64,000 nucleotides of DNA, from contig JAJPIG010000028.1 of assembly GCA_021324855.1 (NCBI GenBank), positions 1 to 64,000 on the forward strand, read 5' to 3'. The translations under genes and the position numbers were made by a program. The notes beneath the pieces are model-generated. The model was given only the letters and a program-made list of their open reading frames with translations. It did not search any database and was not told the DNA's origin. Positions within the stretch are counted from its first letter, which is position 1. Every line of letters begins with the position of its first letter. This document shows positions 18,029 through 26,729 of this stretch, one piece after another. The DNA is from Pseudomonadota bacterium (GTDB lineage Bacteria > Desulfobacterota > Binatia > Binatales > Binataceae).

Positions 18029-18056
18029 TTGCGCCCATTTTAGGTGCTGGTATGAT
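18029..18056 (+). promoter_or_regulatory. Candidate promoter of the PpiD-like gene (leaderless)
   Basis: TTGCGC (18029-18034), 16 bp, then TATGAT (18051-18056) with an upstream TGG giving an extended -10. The predicted start of transcription (about 18063) coincides with ATG 18064, and no Shine-Dalgarno sequence is present. Confidence 0.5.
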
Positions 18057-18063
18057 CGAAAAC

Positions 18064-19980
18064 ATGCTCGCCGCGATGCGCAAGCACGCCTATTCGTGGG
18101 TTATCCGAATCCTTCTGGGTCTCCTCGCCGCGGTCTTTTGCTTCTGGGGATTCGGTGCCGGAATGTTCAACCAGGTCCGCCCGGTCGCGACCGTCAATCA
18201 TCAGCAGATTCTCCCCGACCAGGTCGATCGGCAGGCCGAGCAGATGCGCGCGCAGATGCAGCAGATGTATGGCGAGAACGCAGGTCTGTTGCTGAAGGGC
18301 GTCAACCTCCGCCAGCAGGCGCTCGAAAGGTTAATCGATCAGCAGTTGATCGACGCCGAAGCGCGGCGCATCGGGCTCCGTGTCGACAATGCAGAACTGG
18401 AAGAAAGCATCGCGCTGATTCCGGCCTTCCAGGTTGACGGCCATTTCGATTTCGACCGCTACGAGCGGGTGTTGCGCGCCAGCAACCTGCAGCCTGCCGA
18501 TTTCGAAGCGCAGCAGCGCGCGGGCCTGCTGGGCGAGATGTTGCAGAAGATGGTCTACGACGGCGTTCAGGTGAGCGACGCCGAGGCGCGACGCGACTAC
18601 GATCTTCAGAACGAAGTCATCACTTTGGCCTACTTCGAAGTGCCCTACGACAAGTTCGCCGCGGCAATCCATCCGACGCCTCAGCAAATTGAGCAGTACT
18701 ATAAGGATCACGCCGAGGACTTCCGCGAGCCGGATAAAATCAAGATCGAGTACATCTATTACGATCCGATGAAGCTCGCGGCGAGCGTCCCGGTGCGCGA
18801 GGTCGACATCCAAGATTACTATGGCGACAACCAGAAGACGCTGTTCACGCATCCGGAAGAAGTTCGCGTCCGTCATATCCTGATCGCCGCCGGCAAGGAT
18901 GCAACGCCGGCCGAGCACGCCGCGGCGAAGCGCAAGGCCGAGAAGCTCCTCGACGAAATCCGGCACGGAGCCGACTTCGCGAAGCTCGCACGCGCCGACT
19001 CCGACGATCCCGGCTCCAAAGACAATGGCGGCGATCTCGGCTTCTTCCCGCGCGGCCAGATGATCAAGCCGTTCGAGGATGCGGCGTTCGCGCTCAAACC
19101 GGGCCAGACCGTGATGGTCCAGTCGCCGTTCGGCTATCATTTGATTCAGCTCGAAGCGCGCAAGCCGGCGCATATGGAGACGCTGGCCGAAGCGCGCCCG
19201 GCGATCGTCGCCGCGCTCAAGCAGAAGTCCGGATCGGAAATCGCGCGCAAGGCGCTCGACCAGGATCTGTCGGCCGCCCTAAGCGGCAAGAGCCTCTATC
19301 AGCTTGCCAATGCACGCGGGCTCAGCGCGGTCGGCACCCCGTTCTTCGCTGTCGACGCTCCACCAAGCGGACTCAATAAGGAGCCGGCACTGATTCGCGA
19401 AGTAGCGAAGATGCAGAAAGGCGATCTACGCGCCGTCAATGGCTCGAATGGGCCATACCTCGTCGATCTCCTCGATCGCGACCCGTCGCATATTCCGCCG
19501 CTGAAGGAGATCCAGGAGCGCGTCACGGATGCCTATATACGCGAGACCGCGGCGGTTCAGGCCGAGGCGATGGCGCGCAAGCTCGCCCGCCAGATCCACA
19601 GCGTCGACGATCTGAAGCGCGTCGCCGCTCAAAACGGGTTCGAGGTCTATACCACTCCGCCCTTCCAGCGATCGACCGGGTCGGTGCCTGGGATCGGCGA
19701 TTTCCGCGAGGTCACCGACGCCGCCGGCGTGCTTGCGAAGGTTCCCGGGGTGCTCGATCGTCCGATGCAGCGCGAGGACAGTTCTTACCTGTTCGCCGTG
19801 GTGAGCCGCACCTTCCCCTCGGATTCGGATTGGGAAGCTGCCGCCCCCGAATTCAAGAAACAACTGCTCGAAGCGCGGCGCGAGCAGGCCTGGTCGAGTT
19901 TCCTTGACAATCTCAAACGTCATGCTGAGATCGCGATCGACACCAATCAGCTCGGCGGTACAGGCTCTTCCGCGATGTAA
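18064..19980 (+). CDS. ppiD: PpiD/SurA-type periplasmic peptidyl-prolyl isomerase
   Basis: The 638-residue protein has the PpiD plan. A short cytoplasmic head (MLAAMRKHAYSWVIR), one membrane helix (about residues 15-35), a SurA-N-like chaperone region and a parvulin PPIase domain follow in order. The PPIase domain spans about residues 264-368 (EVRVRHILIAA, DFAKLARADSDDPGSKDNGGDLGFF and PFGYHLIQ are the parvulin marks), followed by a C-terminal chaperone domain. It would help to fold outer-membrane and secreted proteins. ATG 18064 is preferred over the ATG at 18052 because the latter lies inside a -10 hexamer. PpiD proteins of E. coli type are of similar length. The esterase gene follows after 23 bp. 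Confidence 0.9.
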   Translation: MLAAMRKHAYSWVIRILLGLLAAVFCFWGFGAGMFNQVRPVATVNHQQILPDQVDRQAEQMRAQMQQMYGENAGLLLKGVNLRQQALERLIDQQLIDAEARRIGLRVDNAELEESIALIPAFQVDGHFDFDRYERVLRASNLQPADFEAQQRAGLLGEMLQKMVYDGVQVSDAEARRDYDLQNEVITLAYFEVPYDKFAAAIHPTPQQIEQYYKDHAEDFREPDKIKIEYIYYDPMKLAASVPVREVDIQDYYGDNQKTLFTHPEEVRVRHILIAAGKDATPAEHAAAKRKAEKLLDEIRHGADFAKLARADSDDPGSKDNGGDLGFFPRGQMIKPFEDAAFALKPGQTVMVQSPFGYHLIQLEARKPAHMETLAEARPAIVAALKQKSGSEIARKALDQDLSAALSGKSLYQLANARGLSAVGTPFFAVDAPPSGLNKEPALIREVAKMQKGDLRAVNGSNGPYLVDLLDRDPSHIPPLKEIQERVTDAYIRETAAVQAEAMARKLARQIHSVDDLKRVAAQNGFEVYTTPPFQRSTGSVPGIGDFREVTDAAGVLAKVPGVLDRPMQREDSSYLFAVVSRTFPSDSDWEAAAPEFKKQLLEARREQAWSSFLDNLKRHAEIAIDTNQLGGTGSSAM

Positions 19981-20003
19981 GCGCAGCGTGGAGGCTGGAG
20001 ACC

Positions 20004-20858
20004 ATGAGCGCATCTGATTCTGCTTCCGATTCCAATTCCGACCCTGACGACCCTCACCCGCCGCTTACGAGAATCGACACCAGCGAATTTTTCTTCGCCG
20101 GCTCGGGGCTCAGCGTCCTGCTGATCCACGGTCTGACCGGTACGCCGTTCGAGATGCGTTTTCTCGGCGAGCGCATCGCGGATGCCGGGATGCGCGTGGC
20201 GGGCATCAGGTTGGCGGGCCATGCCGCATCGCCCGAGGACCTGCGCGTCACCGATCACGACCATTGGTATGAAAGCGTGGTGAGCGGGTTCGAGAAAATG
20301 CGCGCGTTCGGCGATCCGATCGCGGTCGTGGGTCTGTCGGCGGGGGCCGTGCTGGCAGCGCGTTTGACCGCGGATCAGGGCGCGGCGGTCGCGGGGCTTG
20401 CGATGCTCGCGCCGGCGTTCTTCCTGCCGCTATGGACGCGCGCCGCGCTCAGGGCCGCCGCCGCATGCGGCACGCTCGCCGATCGCATCTACCTGGAGAG
20501 CGGTTCATCCGACATCCACGACACCGCCGTCCGCGAGATGCATCCGCGAACCCGCCTGATGCCGTTACGGGCGCCGATCTCGCTGCTCGAGCTTTCGGCG
20601 CTGGTGCGCGGGCGGCTCGGCAAAATCCGCCAGCCGACGCTCATCATCCACAGCCGGCGCGATCATGTTTGTCCATGGCGCGCGAACCTTTCCTACCTGC
20701 GAAGCCGTCTCGGCGGCGCGAAGCTGCGCTCGGTCGTCCTGAACGAAAGCTTCCACGTGATTACGGTCGATAGCGAGAAGGAACGCGTTGCCGACGAGGT
20801 GATCGATTTCCTCACGCCGTTGCGCGCCGCACCGGTCGCACCGGCGCTATCCGGATGA
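20004..20858 (+). CDS. Alpha/beta hydrolase (carboxylesterase/monoacylglycerol lipase type)
   Basis: The 284-residue alpha/beta hydrolase contains LIHGLTGTPFEMRFLG (oxyanion region), the nucleophile Ser112 in GLSAG, a likely catalytic Asp in HSRRDHVCP and His in ESFHVIT. This layout, with the short cap between, resembles Est30-type carboxylesterases. The first 25 residues are a disordered Ser/Asp repeat (SASDSASDSNSDPDD). No signal peptide is present, so it is cytoplasmic. The 3' end overlaps the convergent larC gene by 12 bp. Confidence 0.85.
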   Translation: MSASDSASDSNSDPDDPHPPLTRIDTSEFFFAGSGLSVLLIHGLTGTPFEMRFLGERIADAGMRVAGIRLAGHAASPEDLRVTDHDHWYESVVSGFEKMRAFGDPIAVVGLSAGAVLAARLTADQGAAVAGLAMLAPAFFLPLWTRAALRAAAACGTLADRIYLESGSSDIHDTAVREMHPRTRLMPLRAPISLLELSALVRGRLGKIRQPTLIIHSRRDHVCPWRANLSYLRSRLGGAKLRSVVLNESFHVITVDSEKERVADEVIDFLTPLRAAPVAPALSG

Positions 20859-22028
20859 ACGCGAACCGCGCGCGGCGGCGATTGCTTCGTCGATAACCAC
20901 CCGCAACGCCACCTGATGTGTCTCGGCGGCGCGCCGGCAATCCTCGTACTCGGGCGCGATCGTCAGCGCGGCCGCATCGCTCGTCCCGGAGATCTTCACT
21001 CGAATCGCGCCGAATCGCGTCGTCACTTCGCGGACCTCGCGATGCAGCTTCATCCGGCTTACCGGATGGAAACGCAACCCGATCGTCGAGGTCTCCGTAA
21101 ACAGGATCCCGGCCACCTTCTCTTTGAGCGCCGCTTCGGTGATTACGCCGACGATCACGCCCGGACGGCCCTTCTTCATGATGGTCGGCGTGATCGTTAC
21201 GTCGCGCGCGCCGGCGGTCATCAAGCGCTCGCTCAGATAGCCGTAAATCTGCGGATTCAGGTCGTCGATGTTGGCCTCGATCGAGACCATCGCGTCGCTT
21301 TCGTAAGGAACGCGCTCGCTCCCGATCAGGATGCGCAGCAGGTTCGGCCGATCGGCGAGTTCGCGCGTGCCCGCGCCATAGCCGATGCGCTCGGCCTCGA
21401 AGAGCATCATCGGCGTGGCGGGGCGTCCAAGCGCCCTTACGATCGCGGCCCCCGTCGGCGTGACCATCTCGGCGTCGCCCGCGTTCATCCGGACCGGAAA
21501 GCCGGTCAGCAATTCCACGGTGGCGGGCGCCGGCACCGGAATCGTGCCGTGGCGCGAGCGCGCGAACCCGCGGCCCATCGGGAGTTCGCCGACTATCAAC
21601 TCGCCGATTTCGAGGTACTCGAGCAGCCAGGCCGTCGCGACCACATCGATGATCGAATCGACCGCGCCGACTTCGTGAAAGTGCACGCGGTCGCGGGTGG
21701 TGCGATGGACTTTCGCCTCGGCGTCGGCGAGCGCCTCGAAAATCGCGATCGCGCGCCGCGCCACATCGGCGGAAAGAACCGCGCTCTCGATCATCTGTTT
21801 GATTTCGCCGAAATGGCGCTCGGGTTGCGAAGCGGCGACCTCGACGTCGAACTTCACCGCAGCGATACCGCTTGCGACTTTGCGCGTGCTCGCGAGCTTG
21901 TATCCTTCGACTGGCAGCGCGCAAAGCGCCTTCGAGAGTTCGTCGAAGTCGCCGCCGCAATCGAGCAGCGCGCCGACCATCATGTCGCCCGAAATTCCGG
22001 AGAAGGTATCGAGGTAGGCGCTTTTCAT
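20847..22028 (-). CDS. larC: LarC-like nickel-pincer cofactor biosynthesis protein (metal inserter family)
   Basis: The 393-residue protein belongs to the LarC family, which inserts nickel into the pincer nucleotide cofactor of lactate racemase-type enzymes. Marks are the N-terminal YLDTFSGISGDMMVGALLD, FHEVGAVDSIIDVV, the metal-region GTIPVPAPATVELL and MVTPTGAAIVRAL, and the C-terminal VSIEANIDDLNPQIYGYL and MKKGRPGV. Unlike Lactobacillus larC, which needs a ribosomal frameshift, one uninterrupted frame covers both halves. The ATG at 22028 begins the family motif; the ORF is open for 14 more codons. No larB, larE or larA lies in the window, so the client enzyme is unknown. Confidence 0.85.
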   Translation of the reverse strand: MKSAYLDTFSGISGDMMVGALLDCGGDFDELSKALCALPVEGYKLASTRKVASGIAAVKFDVEVAASQPERHFGEIKQMIESAVLSADVARRAIAIFEALADAEAKVHRTTRDRVHFHEVGAVDSIIDVVATAWLLEYLEIGELIVGELPMGRGFARSRHGTIPVPAPATVELLTGFPVRMNAGDAEMVTPTGAAIVRALGRPATPMMLFEAERIGYGAGTRELADRPNLLRILIGSERVPYESDAMVSIEANIDDLNPQIYGYLSERLMTAGARDVTITPTIMKKGRPGVIVGVITEAALKEKVAGILFTETSTIGLRFHPVSRMKLHREVREVTTRFGAIRVKISGTSDAAALTIAPEYEDCRRAAETHQVALRVVIDEAIAAARGSRSSG

Positions 22029-22040
22029 CACCCTGAGCTT

Positions 22041-22070
22041 TACATAGCAGGCAGGTGGAACTACGATCAA
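22041..22070 (-). promoter_or_regulatory. Candidate promoter of larC (near-leaderless)
   Basis: Minus-strand TTGATC (22065-22070) and TATGTA (22041-22046, preceded by TGC) are 18 bp apart. The predicted transcription start (about 22034) is 6 nt before ATG 22028. Confidence 0.4.
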
Positions 22071-22115
22071 AGTTCGGCCCGGTCGAAAACGGGTTTTTTG
22101 GCCGATGAGGTTTTA

Positions 22116-22484
22116 ATGCGGCAGCGGGAGTTGGAGCTCTTTCATCGACTGTTGGAGGAACGCAGGCGCGATCTGCTGCTCGAAGCCGAGCGGGCGCTGG
22201 GCGCGATGAATAACCGGCCCGAAGAGAGCTGCGCCGACCCCAACGACCGCGCCTCGCTGGAATCTGACCGTAATTTTGTGCTGCGGATGCGCGATCGCGA
22301 GCGCAAGCTGTTGTCGAAGATCGACGAAGCTTTCGCGCGCATCGAAGCCGGCAGCTACGGACGCTGCGAAGAATGCGGCGGCGACATCGGCATCGAGCGC
22401 CTGCGGGCGCGGCCTGTAACGACGCTCTGCATCACCTGCAAATCAGCCCAGGAAGCCCGCGAGCGGCAGAATCCCGCGCGTTGA
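22116..22484 (+). CDS. dksA: DksA/TraR-family zinc-finger transcription factor
   Basis: The 122-residue protein has the DksA layout. A coiled coil (about 1-75) has Asp41-x-x-Asp44-x-Ala46 at its tip, the motif that enters the RNA polymerase secondary channel. A four-cysteine zinc finger follows (Cys84, Cys87, Cys105, Cys108, CEEC...CITC). It would modulate rRNA and amino acid promoters together with ppGpp. ATG 22116 has GAGG 5 nt upstream; the frame is open far upstream only as an antisense shadow of larC. galU starts 20 bp downstream, so the two are probably co-transcribed. Confidence 0.9.
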   Translation: MRQRELELFHRLLEERRRDLLLEAERALGAMNNRPEESCADPNDRASLESDRNFVLRMRDRERKLLSKIDEAFARIEAGSYGRCEECGGDIGIERLRARPVTTLCITCKSAQEARERQNPAR

Positions 22485-22503
22485 ACCAGTTCCGAATTGG
22501 TCG

Positions 22504-23373
22504 ATGAAAATTTCGCGCGCCGTCATCGTCGCGGCCGGCCTCGGCACCCGGATGCTCCCGGCCTCGAAGGCAATTCCGAAAGAGATTTTGCCGGTAGTCG
22601 ATCGGCCGGCGATTCAATACGTGGTCGAAGAGGCGGTGGCCGCGGGTGTGAGCGAAATCATCGTGGTCATCAGCCCGGGCCGCACCACCGCGCTGGATCA
22701 TTTCGAGACCGCGCCCGAGCTGGAGCGCCATCTGGAAATGCGCGGCAAGGACGAGATGCTCGACACCATCCGGCGGATCGCCACGATGGCCCACTTGACG
22801 GCCGTCGAGCAGGCCGAGCCGCTCGGCCTCGGTCACGCCGTCCTCCAGGCTCGCGATGCGATCGGCGGCGAGCCTTTCGCTGTCATGCTGCCCGATGATC
22901 TGTTCGATTCCAAGCGTCCCTGTCTCGGCCAAATGATGGCGGAGGCGGAGCGGCTCGATGCGCCGGTGGTGGCGCTACTCAGGGTCGCGAAGTCGGAGGT
23001 CCCGAAATACGGAATAGTCAGCGGCCGGAAAATCGCAGAGCGGCTCTATCGATTGACCGGAATGGTCGAGAAGCCCACGGTAGACAAAGCACCGAGCGAT
23101 TTAGCGATCGTCGGACGGTACATCCTGCCGCCGGAAATTTTCGAGATCCTTGCGCAGGGTCGTCCGGGCGCGGGTGGCGAGATCCAGTTGACCGATGGTC
23201 TCATCGAGCTGGCGGGGCGCAGACCGCTATACGGCTACGAGTTCGAGGGCACGCGCTATGATATCGGCGATCCGTTCGGGTTCCTGACCGCGCAGGTCGG
23301 GTTCGGCTTGAAACGGGCGGACCTCGCTGATAATTTTCGAGCCTATCTCAGGACGATTATCTCGTCGTCATAA
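22504..23373 (+). CDS. galU: UTP-glucose-1-phosphate uridylyltransferase
   Basis: The 289-residue enzyme makes UDP-glucose from UTP and glucose-1-phosphate for envelope polysaccharide synthesis. The nucleotide-binding GLGTRMLPASKAIPKEIL lies at residues 12-29. VVDRPAIQYVVEEAV, MLPDDLFDS (metal-binding Asp pair), GMVEKP and the late FEGTRYDIGDP are GalU signatures. Length is normal for the family. It is 20 bp after dksA and 11 bp before tRNA-Ala. Confidence 0.95.
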   Translation: MKISRAVIVAAGLGTRMLPASKAIPKEILPVVDRPAIQYVVEEAVAAGVSEIIVVISPGRTTALDHFETAPELERHLEMRGKDEMLDTIRRIATMAHLTAVEQAEPLGLGHAVLQARDAIGGEPFAVMLPDDLFDSKRPCLGQMMAEAERLDAPVVALLRVAKSEVPKYGIVSGRKIAERLYRLTGMVEKPTVDKAPSDLAIVGRYILPPEIFEILAQGRPGAGGEIQLTDGLIELAGRRPLYGYEFEGTRYDIGDPFGFLTAQVGFGLKRADLADNFRAYLRTIISSS

Positions 23374-23384
23374 CCACCCGGGTT

Positions 23385-23460
23385 GGGGCAGTAGCTCAGC
23401 TGGGAGAGCACTACGTTCGCAACGTAGGGGTCGAGGGTTCAAATCCCTTCTGCTCCACCA
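23385..23460 (+). tRNA. tRNA-Ala(CGC)
   Basis: A 76-nt cloverleaf with acceptor stem GGGGCAG/CTGCTCC contains the G3-U70 wobble pair that identifies alanine tRNAs. The D stem is GCTC/GAGC, the anticodon stem CTACG/CGTAG with loop TTCGCAA (anticodon CGC), the T loop TTCAAAT, and CCA is encoded. It starts 11 bp after galU and borders a region with an apparent conjugation-gene fragment. Confidence 0.95.
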
Positions 23461-23495
23461 TCCAGTCCGCCTGATTCGGGACATCGCAGAGAATC

Positions 23496-23531
23496 GATCG
23501 AAAATCGCACGTGTACGCGCGATTTTCGATC
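23496..23531. repeat. Inverted repeat (13-bp arms) downstream of tRNA-Ala
   Basis: Perfect arms 23496-23508 and 23519-23531 (GATCGAAAATCGC and its complement) flank a 10-nt spacer that is itself partly self-complementary. It lies 36 bp after the tRNA 3' end. It may terminate the galU-tRNA transcript, though no T tract follows, or it may belong to a former integrated element. Confidence 0.7.
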
Positions 23532-23673
23532 CGATACGTACCCGGAGAGCGTCTCCGGCGGCGCCATTCGCCAGAATTTGCCAAAACCTATCCGGGCGTG
23601 ATTTTGCCTAAATCCATCTGCAAAAGCGCACGATGCGTGACAGAAGACTACACAGAGGCCAAGCCTCGCAGTT

Positions 23674-23919
23674 GTGCGGACCGTCTCGATTCGCATCAAT
23701 CCGATTCTCCAGGTTCCACCGCGGAGTTACGAGGTCCATTGGACAGAGGAGAGCCGCGATCTCAACGGAGTTTCTGATGGACAGCGGACTCAATGGGAGG
23801 CTGCGCTCCAGACCGAGATTGAACCACCGGACTCCAGCGACAGCATCGTGAACAAATCCGCGGCGTCTTTTGGAAAGGAAACCGTGCCATCGCGAAGCGG
23901 CCCGTCCATGGCGCGATAA
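23674..23919 (+). pseudogene. Fragment resembling conjugal transfer protein TrbF/VirB8 (C-terminal half)
   Basis: This 81-codon frame starts without a ribosome-binding site. It contains SIRINPILQVPPRSYEVHW, then TEESRDLNG and a WEAALQTEIEPP segment. From memory this matches the beta-sheet core of TrbF/VirB8, where lines such as 'V..I...V.VS...WQV.W.EETRD.NG' and 'W.A.L.V...PPT' are typical. The N-terminal membrane anchor and the C-terminal NPLG-Y motif of an intact TrbF are missing. The rest of 23461-23958 has no other supportable gene. A decayed integrated conjugative element beside tRNA-Ala is the simplest reading. The call rests on recalled family pattern and has not been tested by a search. 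Confidence 0.4.
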
Positions 23920-23958
23920 CTTGGCCGCCGATCGTGAAAGAGCTGGGACCGTAGCGCG

Positions 23959-24813
23959 TTACTTTTTCTCCGGCGCGAAGAAAAGCAGGGCGCGGACCTC
24001 GATGCTCTCGCGCGGCGGCGCGTCGGGCGGGCTGGTTGGATCCTTGAACGAAGTATGGCCGGTGAAGCGCGCGCGCCCGTCGGTCATCGAATCGTAGCCC
24101 TTAAGCAGCACGACTTCATTGCGCTCCATCCGCGGGAAGTAGTACCAGCGATGCTTCGGGTTGTGCTTGATGGTGTAGATCTCGCCGACGCGATTCGGGT
24201 AATGGCGGTACGTGGCGACGAAATCGCTCTGGTCCATGCTGCGCGCGTCGCATACCGCGAGCGGCCATTCCATCACGGGCCCGCTGATCGGACGCCATAC
24301 GTTCACTTCGGTGAATCGATGCTTTAAGCGCTCCGCGGCCTCCTCGGGCGGCAGCAGTTCGCCGACGCGCTGCGGTCCCGAAGTCATCGTGTAGTCGTTA
24401 TGCGCCGATTGTACCGGCTCCTTGACGCCGGCCGCCTTCTGCTTCGATGAGCCTGCACGGCGGACCGTGTGATCGAATATCACCACCTTCTCGGCGCCGG
24501 TAGTCTTTTTGAGCAGCTCGATTACCTCAGGATAGTAAACGCGCCGGACTTCTTCATCGTCATAAAAATCCTTCACCGCGGTTTCATGCCTGACCAGTTC
24601 GAAGCCCTGCACATCCAGCGAGAGTTTGCCGATGAGCGGGCGGCCGTTGATGATGGGCATCGTTTGCGGCGCGAAGCGCAGGTTGCTGTCCGGCCTGCCG
24701 TCCGGCGGCGTGTACGCGTACGTGGTCGGCGGCTCCTTCATCGGACCGAGATAGTTGAGCGATCCCTCGACGCGGTCGTACGCCTGCTCGATCGAAACTG
24801 CGCTGCTGGCCAT
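23959..24813 (-). CDS. CmcJ/NvfI-family oxidoreductase (2-oxoglutarate/Fe oxygenase-like)
   Basis: The 284-residue protein fits the CmcJ/AsaB/NvfI group, known from cephamycin methoxylation and fungal meroterpenoid or gibberellin tailoring. It shows an N-terminal [27 protein letters not shown] segment, [10 protein letters not shown] (about 111-119), a likely iron-binding His138-x-Asp140 in [17 protein letters not shown] (171-180) and a distal His253 in FTGHTSF before [12 protein letters not shown]. The His-x-Asp...His spacing would complete a facial triad. The protein is cytoplasmic and has a GGGAG ribosome-binding site. It lies 18 bp downstream of etfA in the same direction, so it is probably co-transcribed with etfBA. 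The natural substrate is unknown. Confidence 0.8.
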   Translation of the reverse strand: MASSAVSIEQAYDRVEGSLNYLGPMKEPPTTYAYTPPDGRPDSNLRFAPQTMPIINGRPLIGKLSLDVQGFELVRHETAVKDFYDDEEVRRVYYPEVIELLKKTTGAEKVVIFDHTVRRAGSSKQKAAGVKEPVQSAHNDYTMTSGPQRVGELLPPEEAAERLKHRFTEVNVWRPISGPVMEWPLAVCDARSMDQSDFVATYRHYPNRVGEIYTIKHNPKHRWYYFPRMERNEVVLLKGYDSMTDGRARFTGHTSFKDPTSPPDAPPRESIEVRALLFFAPEKK

Positions 24814-24831
24814 AACGATTAGCTCCCTCGC

Positions 24832-25806
24832 TTATGAGTGCTTGAGCTTTTTCAGTTCCTCGACCGTCTCCGGCACCGCCTTGAACAGATCGGCGACCAG
24901 GCCAAAGTCGGCGACGCTGAAAATCGGCGCGTCGGGATCCTTGTTGATCGCCACTATGGTCTTCGAGTCTTTCATCCCCGCGAGATGCTGAATCGCGCCC
25001 GAGATGCCGACCGCGATATAGAGTTCCGGCGCGACCACCTTGCCGGTCTGGCCGACCTGCAGATCGTTCGGCACGAACCCGGCATCGACCGCGGCGCGGC
25101 TGGCGCCCATCGCGGCGCCAAGTTCATCGACCAGCGGCTCGAGCACGGTCTTGAAGTTTTCGCCCGAGCGCAGGCCGCGCCCGCCGGAAACCACGATGCG
25201 CGCCTCAGTGAGCTGCGGACGATCGCTCTTGGTCTGATTGAAGGCGACGAACTGCATCTTGAGCGCGCCGTCATCGAGTTCGGCGGGAACTTTTTCCACC
25301 GGGGCGACGCTGCCTGAAGGCTGTGCGGCGTCGAATGCGGTGGCGCGCACGGTCACGACCTTGATCAGACCCTCCATCTCGATGGTCGCTAGCGCATTGC
25401 CCGCGTACATCGGGCGGACCAGCGTATTGTCGTCATTGATCGCCACGATATCCGAGGCCATCGGCGCGTCGAGACGCGCTGCAAGCCGCGGCATCAGGTC
25501 CTTGCCGACCGCCGTTGCAGTCGCGAGCAGGTACTCGGAGCCGAGCTTTTTCACCAGCGCCGAAATCGCAATTGCATAGGCATCGGCGAGGTAGTCTTTG
25601 AGCGCCGGATGCTCTAGCGCGATTACCTTGCTCACGCCAAACTTGGCGAGCTCGGAAGCGAGCGCACCGACATCGGCGCCGGCCACGACCGCTAGGCAGC
25701 TTCCGCCGCGCTTTTTCGCGAGCTCGAGGCCCGCATTCACCGCGACCAGCGTGGTCTTGGGAAAATGTTCACCGAAATATTCGGCGAAAACCAGTACGTC
25801 ACCCAT
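24832..25806 (-). CDS. etfA: Electron transfer flavoprotein, alpha subunit
   Basis: The 324-residue ETF-alpha carries the FAD. The N-terminal half is the ETF alpha/beta domain. The C-terminal half has the FAD-binding signature [39 protein letters not shown], split here as [27 protein letters not shown] and [10 protein letters not shown]. With EtfB it shuttles electrons from acyl-CoA and other flavin dehydrogenases to the membrane quinone pool. It starts 26 bp after etfB in the usual B-A order. No ETF-quinone oxidoreductase or acyl-CoA dehydrogenase gene is in the window. Confidence 0.95.
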   Translation of the reverse strand: MGDVLVFAEYFGEHFPKTTLVAVNAGLELAKKRGGSCLAVVAGADVGALASELAKFGVSKVIALEHPALKDYLADAYAIAISALVKKLGSEYLLATATAVGKDLMPRLAARLDAPMASDIVAINDDNTLVRPMYAGNALATIEMEGLIKVVTVRATAFDAAQPSGSVAPVEKVPAELDDGALKMQFVAFNQTKSDRPQLTEARIVVSGGRGLRSGENFKTVLEPLVDELGAAMGASRAAVDAGFVPNDLQVGQTGKVVAPELYIAVGISGAIQHLAGMKDSKTIVAINKDPDAPIFSVADFGLVADLFKAVPETVEELKKLKHS

Positions 25807-25832
25807 CGATCGCTCCCGAAACCGTCGCAGGT

Positions 25833-26582
25833 TCAGATGACTTTGGCATCACTATGCAGTAACTGGACCAATTCGGCGGCCGATTCGACCTTGCGTCCGG
25901 CCTCGCGCTTGGGCGGCGCGGTCAGTTTCTTTATGCGCAGGCGTGGAGCGAGATCGATGCCGAGGCTCTCGGCCGCGATTTCCTTCAATTCTTTCTTACG
26001 CGCTTTCATGATGCCGGGCAGCGAAGCGTAACGGGGTTCATTCAGGCGCAGATCGGTCGTGACCACCGCGGGAAGTGGAAATGCGATGGTTTCAAGGCCG
26101 CCGTCGACTTCCCGCGTCACCTTGCATTTGCCATCTGCGAATTCAATTTGCGAAGCGAACGTCGCCTGTGGCCATCCGAGCATCTCGGCCATCATCTGGC
26201 CGACCTGATTGGAGTCGTCATCGATCGCCTGCTTGCCGAGGATGACCAGGTCGGGTTTTTCGTCGTTGACGACCTTCACCAAGATGCGCGCGATCGCGAG
26301 CGTGTCGAGCGGCTGATCGGATTTGACCAGGATCGCGCGATCCGCGCCCATCGCCAGCCCGGTCCGTAGCTGCTCCTGCCAGGTTATCTGGCCGATCGAG
26401 CAGAGCACGATCTCACCGGAGCCCTGCTTCTCCTTGATGCGCAGCGCCTCTTCGATCGCGATTTCATCAAAGGGGTTGATTACCCACTTGATGTTGTCGG
26501 TGGCGATCCCGGAACCATCGGGCAGCACGCGGATGGTGGTGGCCGGGTCGGGAACGCGCTTGACGGGAACCAGAATCTTCAC
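25833..26582 (-). CDS. etfB: Electron transfer flavoprotein, beta subunit
   Basis: The 249-residue ETF-beta begins MKILVPVKRVPDPATTIRV. It has the conserved NPFDEIAIEEALRIKE, the AMP-site region GADRAILV, and LVILGKQAIDDDSNQVGQMMAEMLGWPQATF, the classic ETF-beta signature, here at about residues 113-143. It uses a GTG start with GGAG upstream. As first gene of the etfB-etfA-CmcJ-like set it has a 147-bp leader region shared with the neighbouring iclR gene, which has the same orientation. Confidence 0.95.
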   Translation of the reverse strand: MKILVPVKRVPDPATTIRVLPDGSGIATDNIKWVINPFDEIAIEEALRIKEKQGSGEIVLCSIGQITWQEQLRTGLAMGADRAILVKSDQPLDTLAIARILVKVVNDEKPDLVILGKQAIDDDSNQVGQMMAEMLGWPQATFASQIEFADGKCKVTREVDGGLETIAFPLPAVVTTDLRLNEPRYASLPGIMKARKKELKEIAAESLGIDLAPRLRIKKLTAPPKREAGRKVESAAELVQLLHSDAKVI

Positions 26583-26729
26583 GAGCGTCGCTCCAATCGT
26601 TTCATGATGACCGGAAATTCGCCTGCCGGATGGCCCACAAGGGCTTTTTACGCCGGTGGGATAATAGCCGGGCGAATCTTGATCATACAGCGTGATGCTG
26701 GAGTCGGCATGCCCCGGAGCCGCCGACCA

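Noticed and set aside
20916..22115. A 400-codon upstream extension of the DksA-like gene
   Set aside because: It is the antisense of larC. The DksA family begins at ATG 22116, which has its own ribosome-binding site.
26640..26652. GCCC-ACAA-GGGC hairpin followed by TTTTT on the plus strand
   Set aside because: The stem is only 4 bp and no plus-strand gene lies upstream, so it is unlikely to be a terminator.
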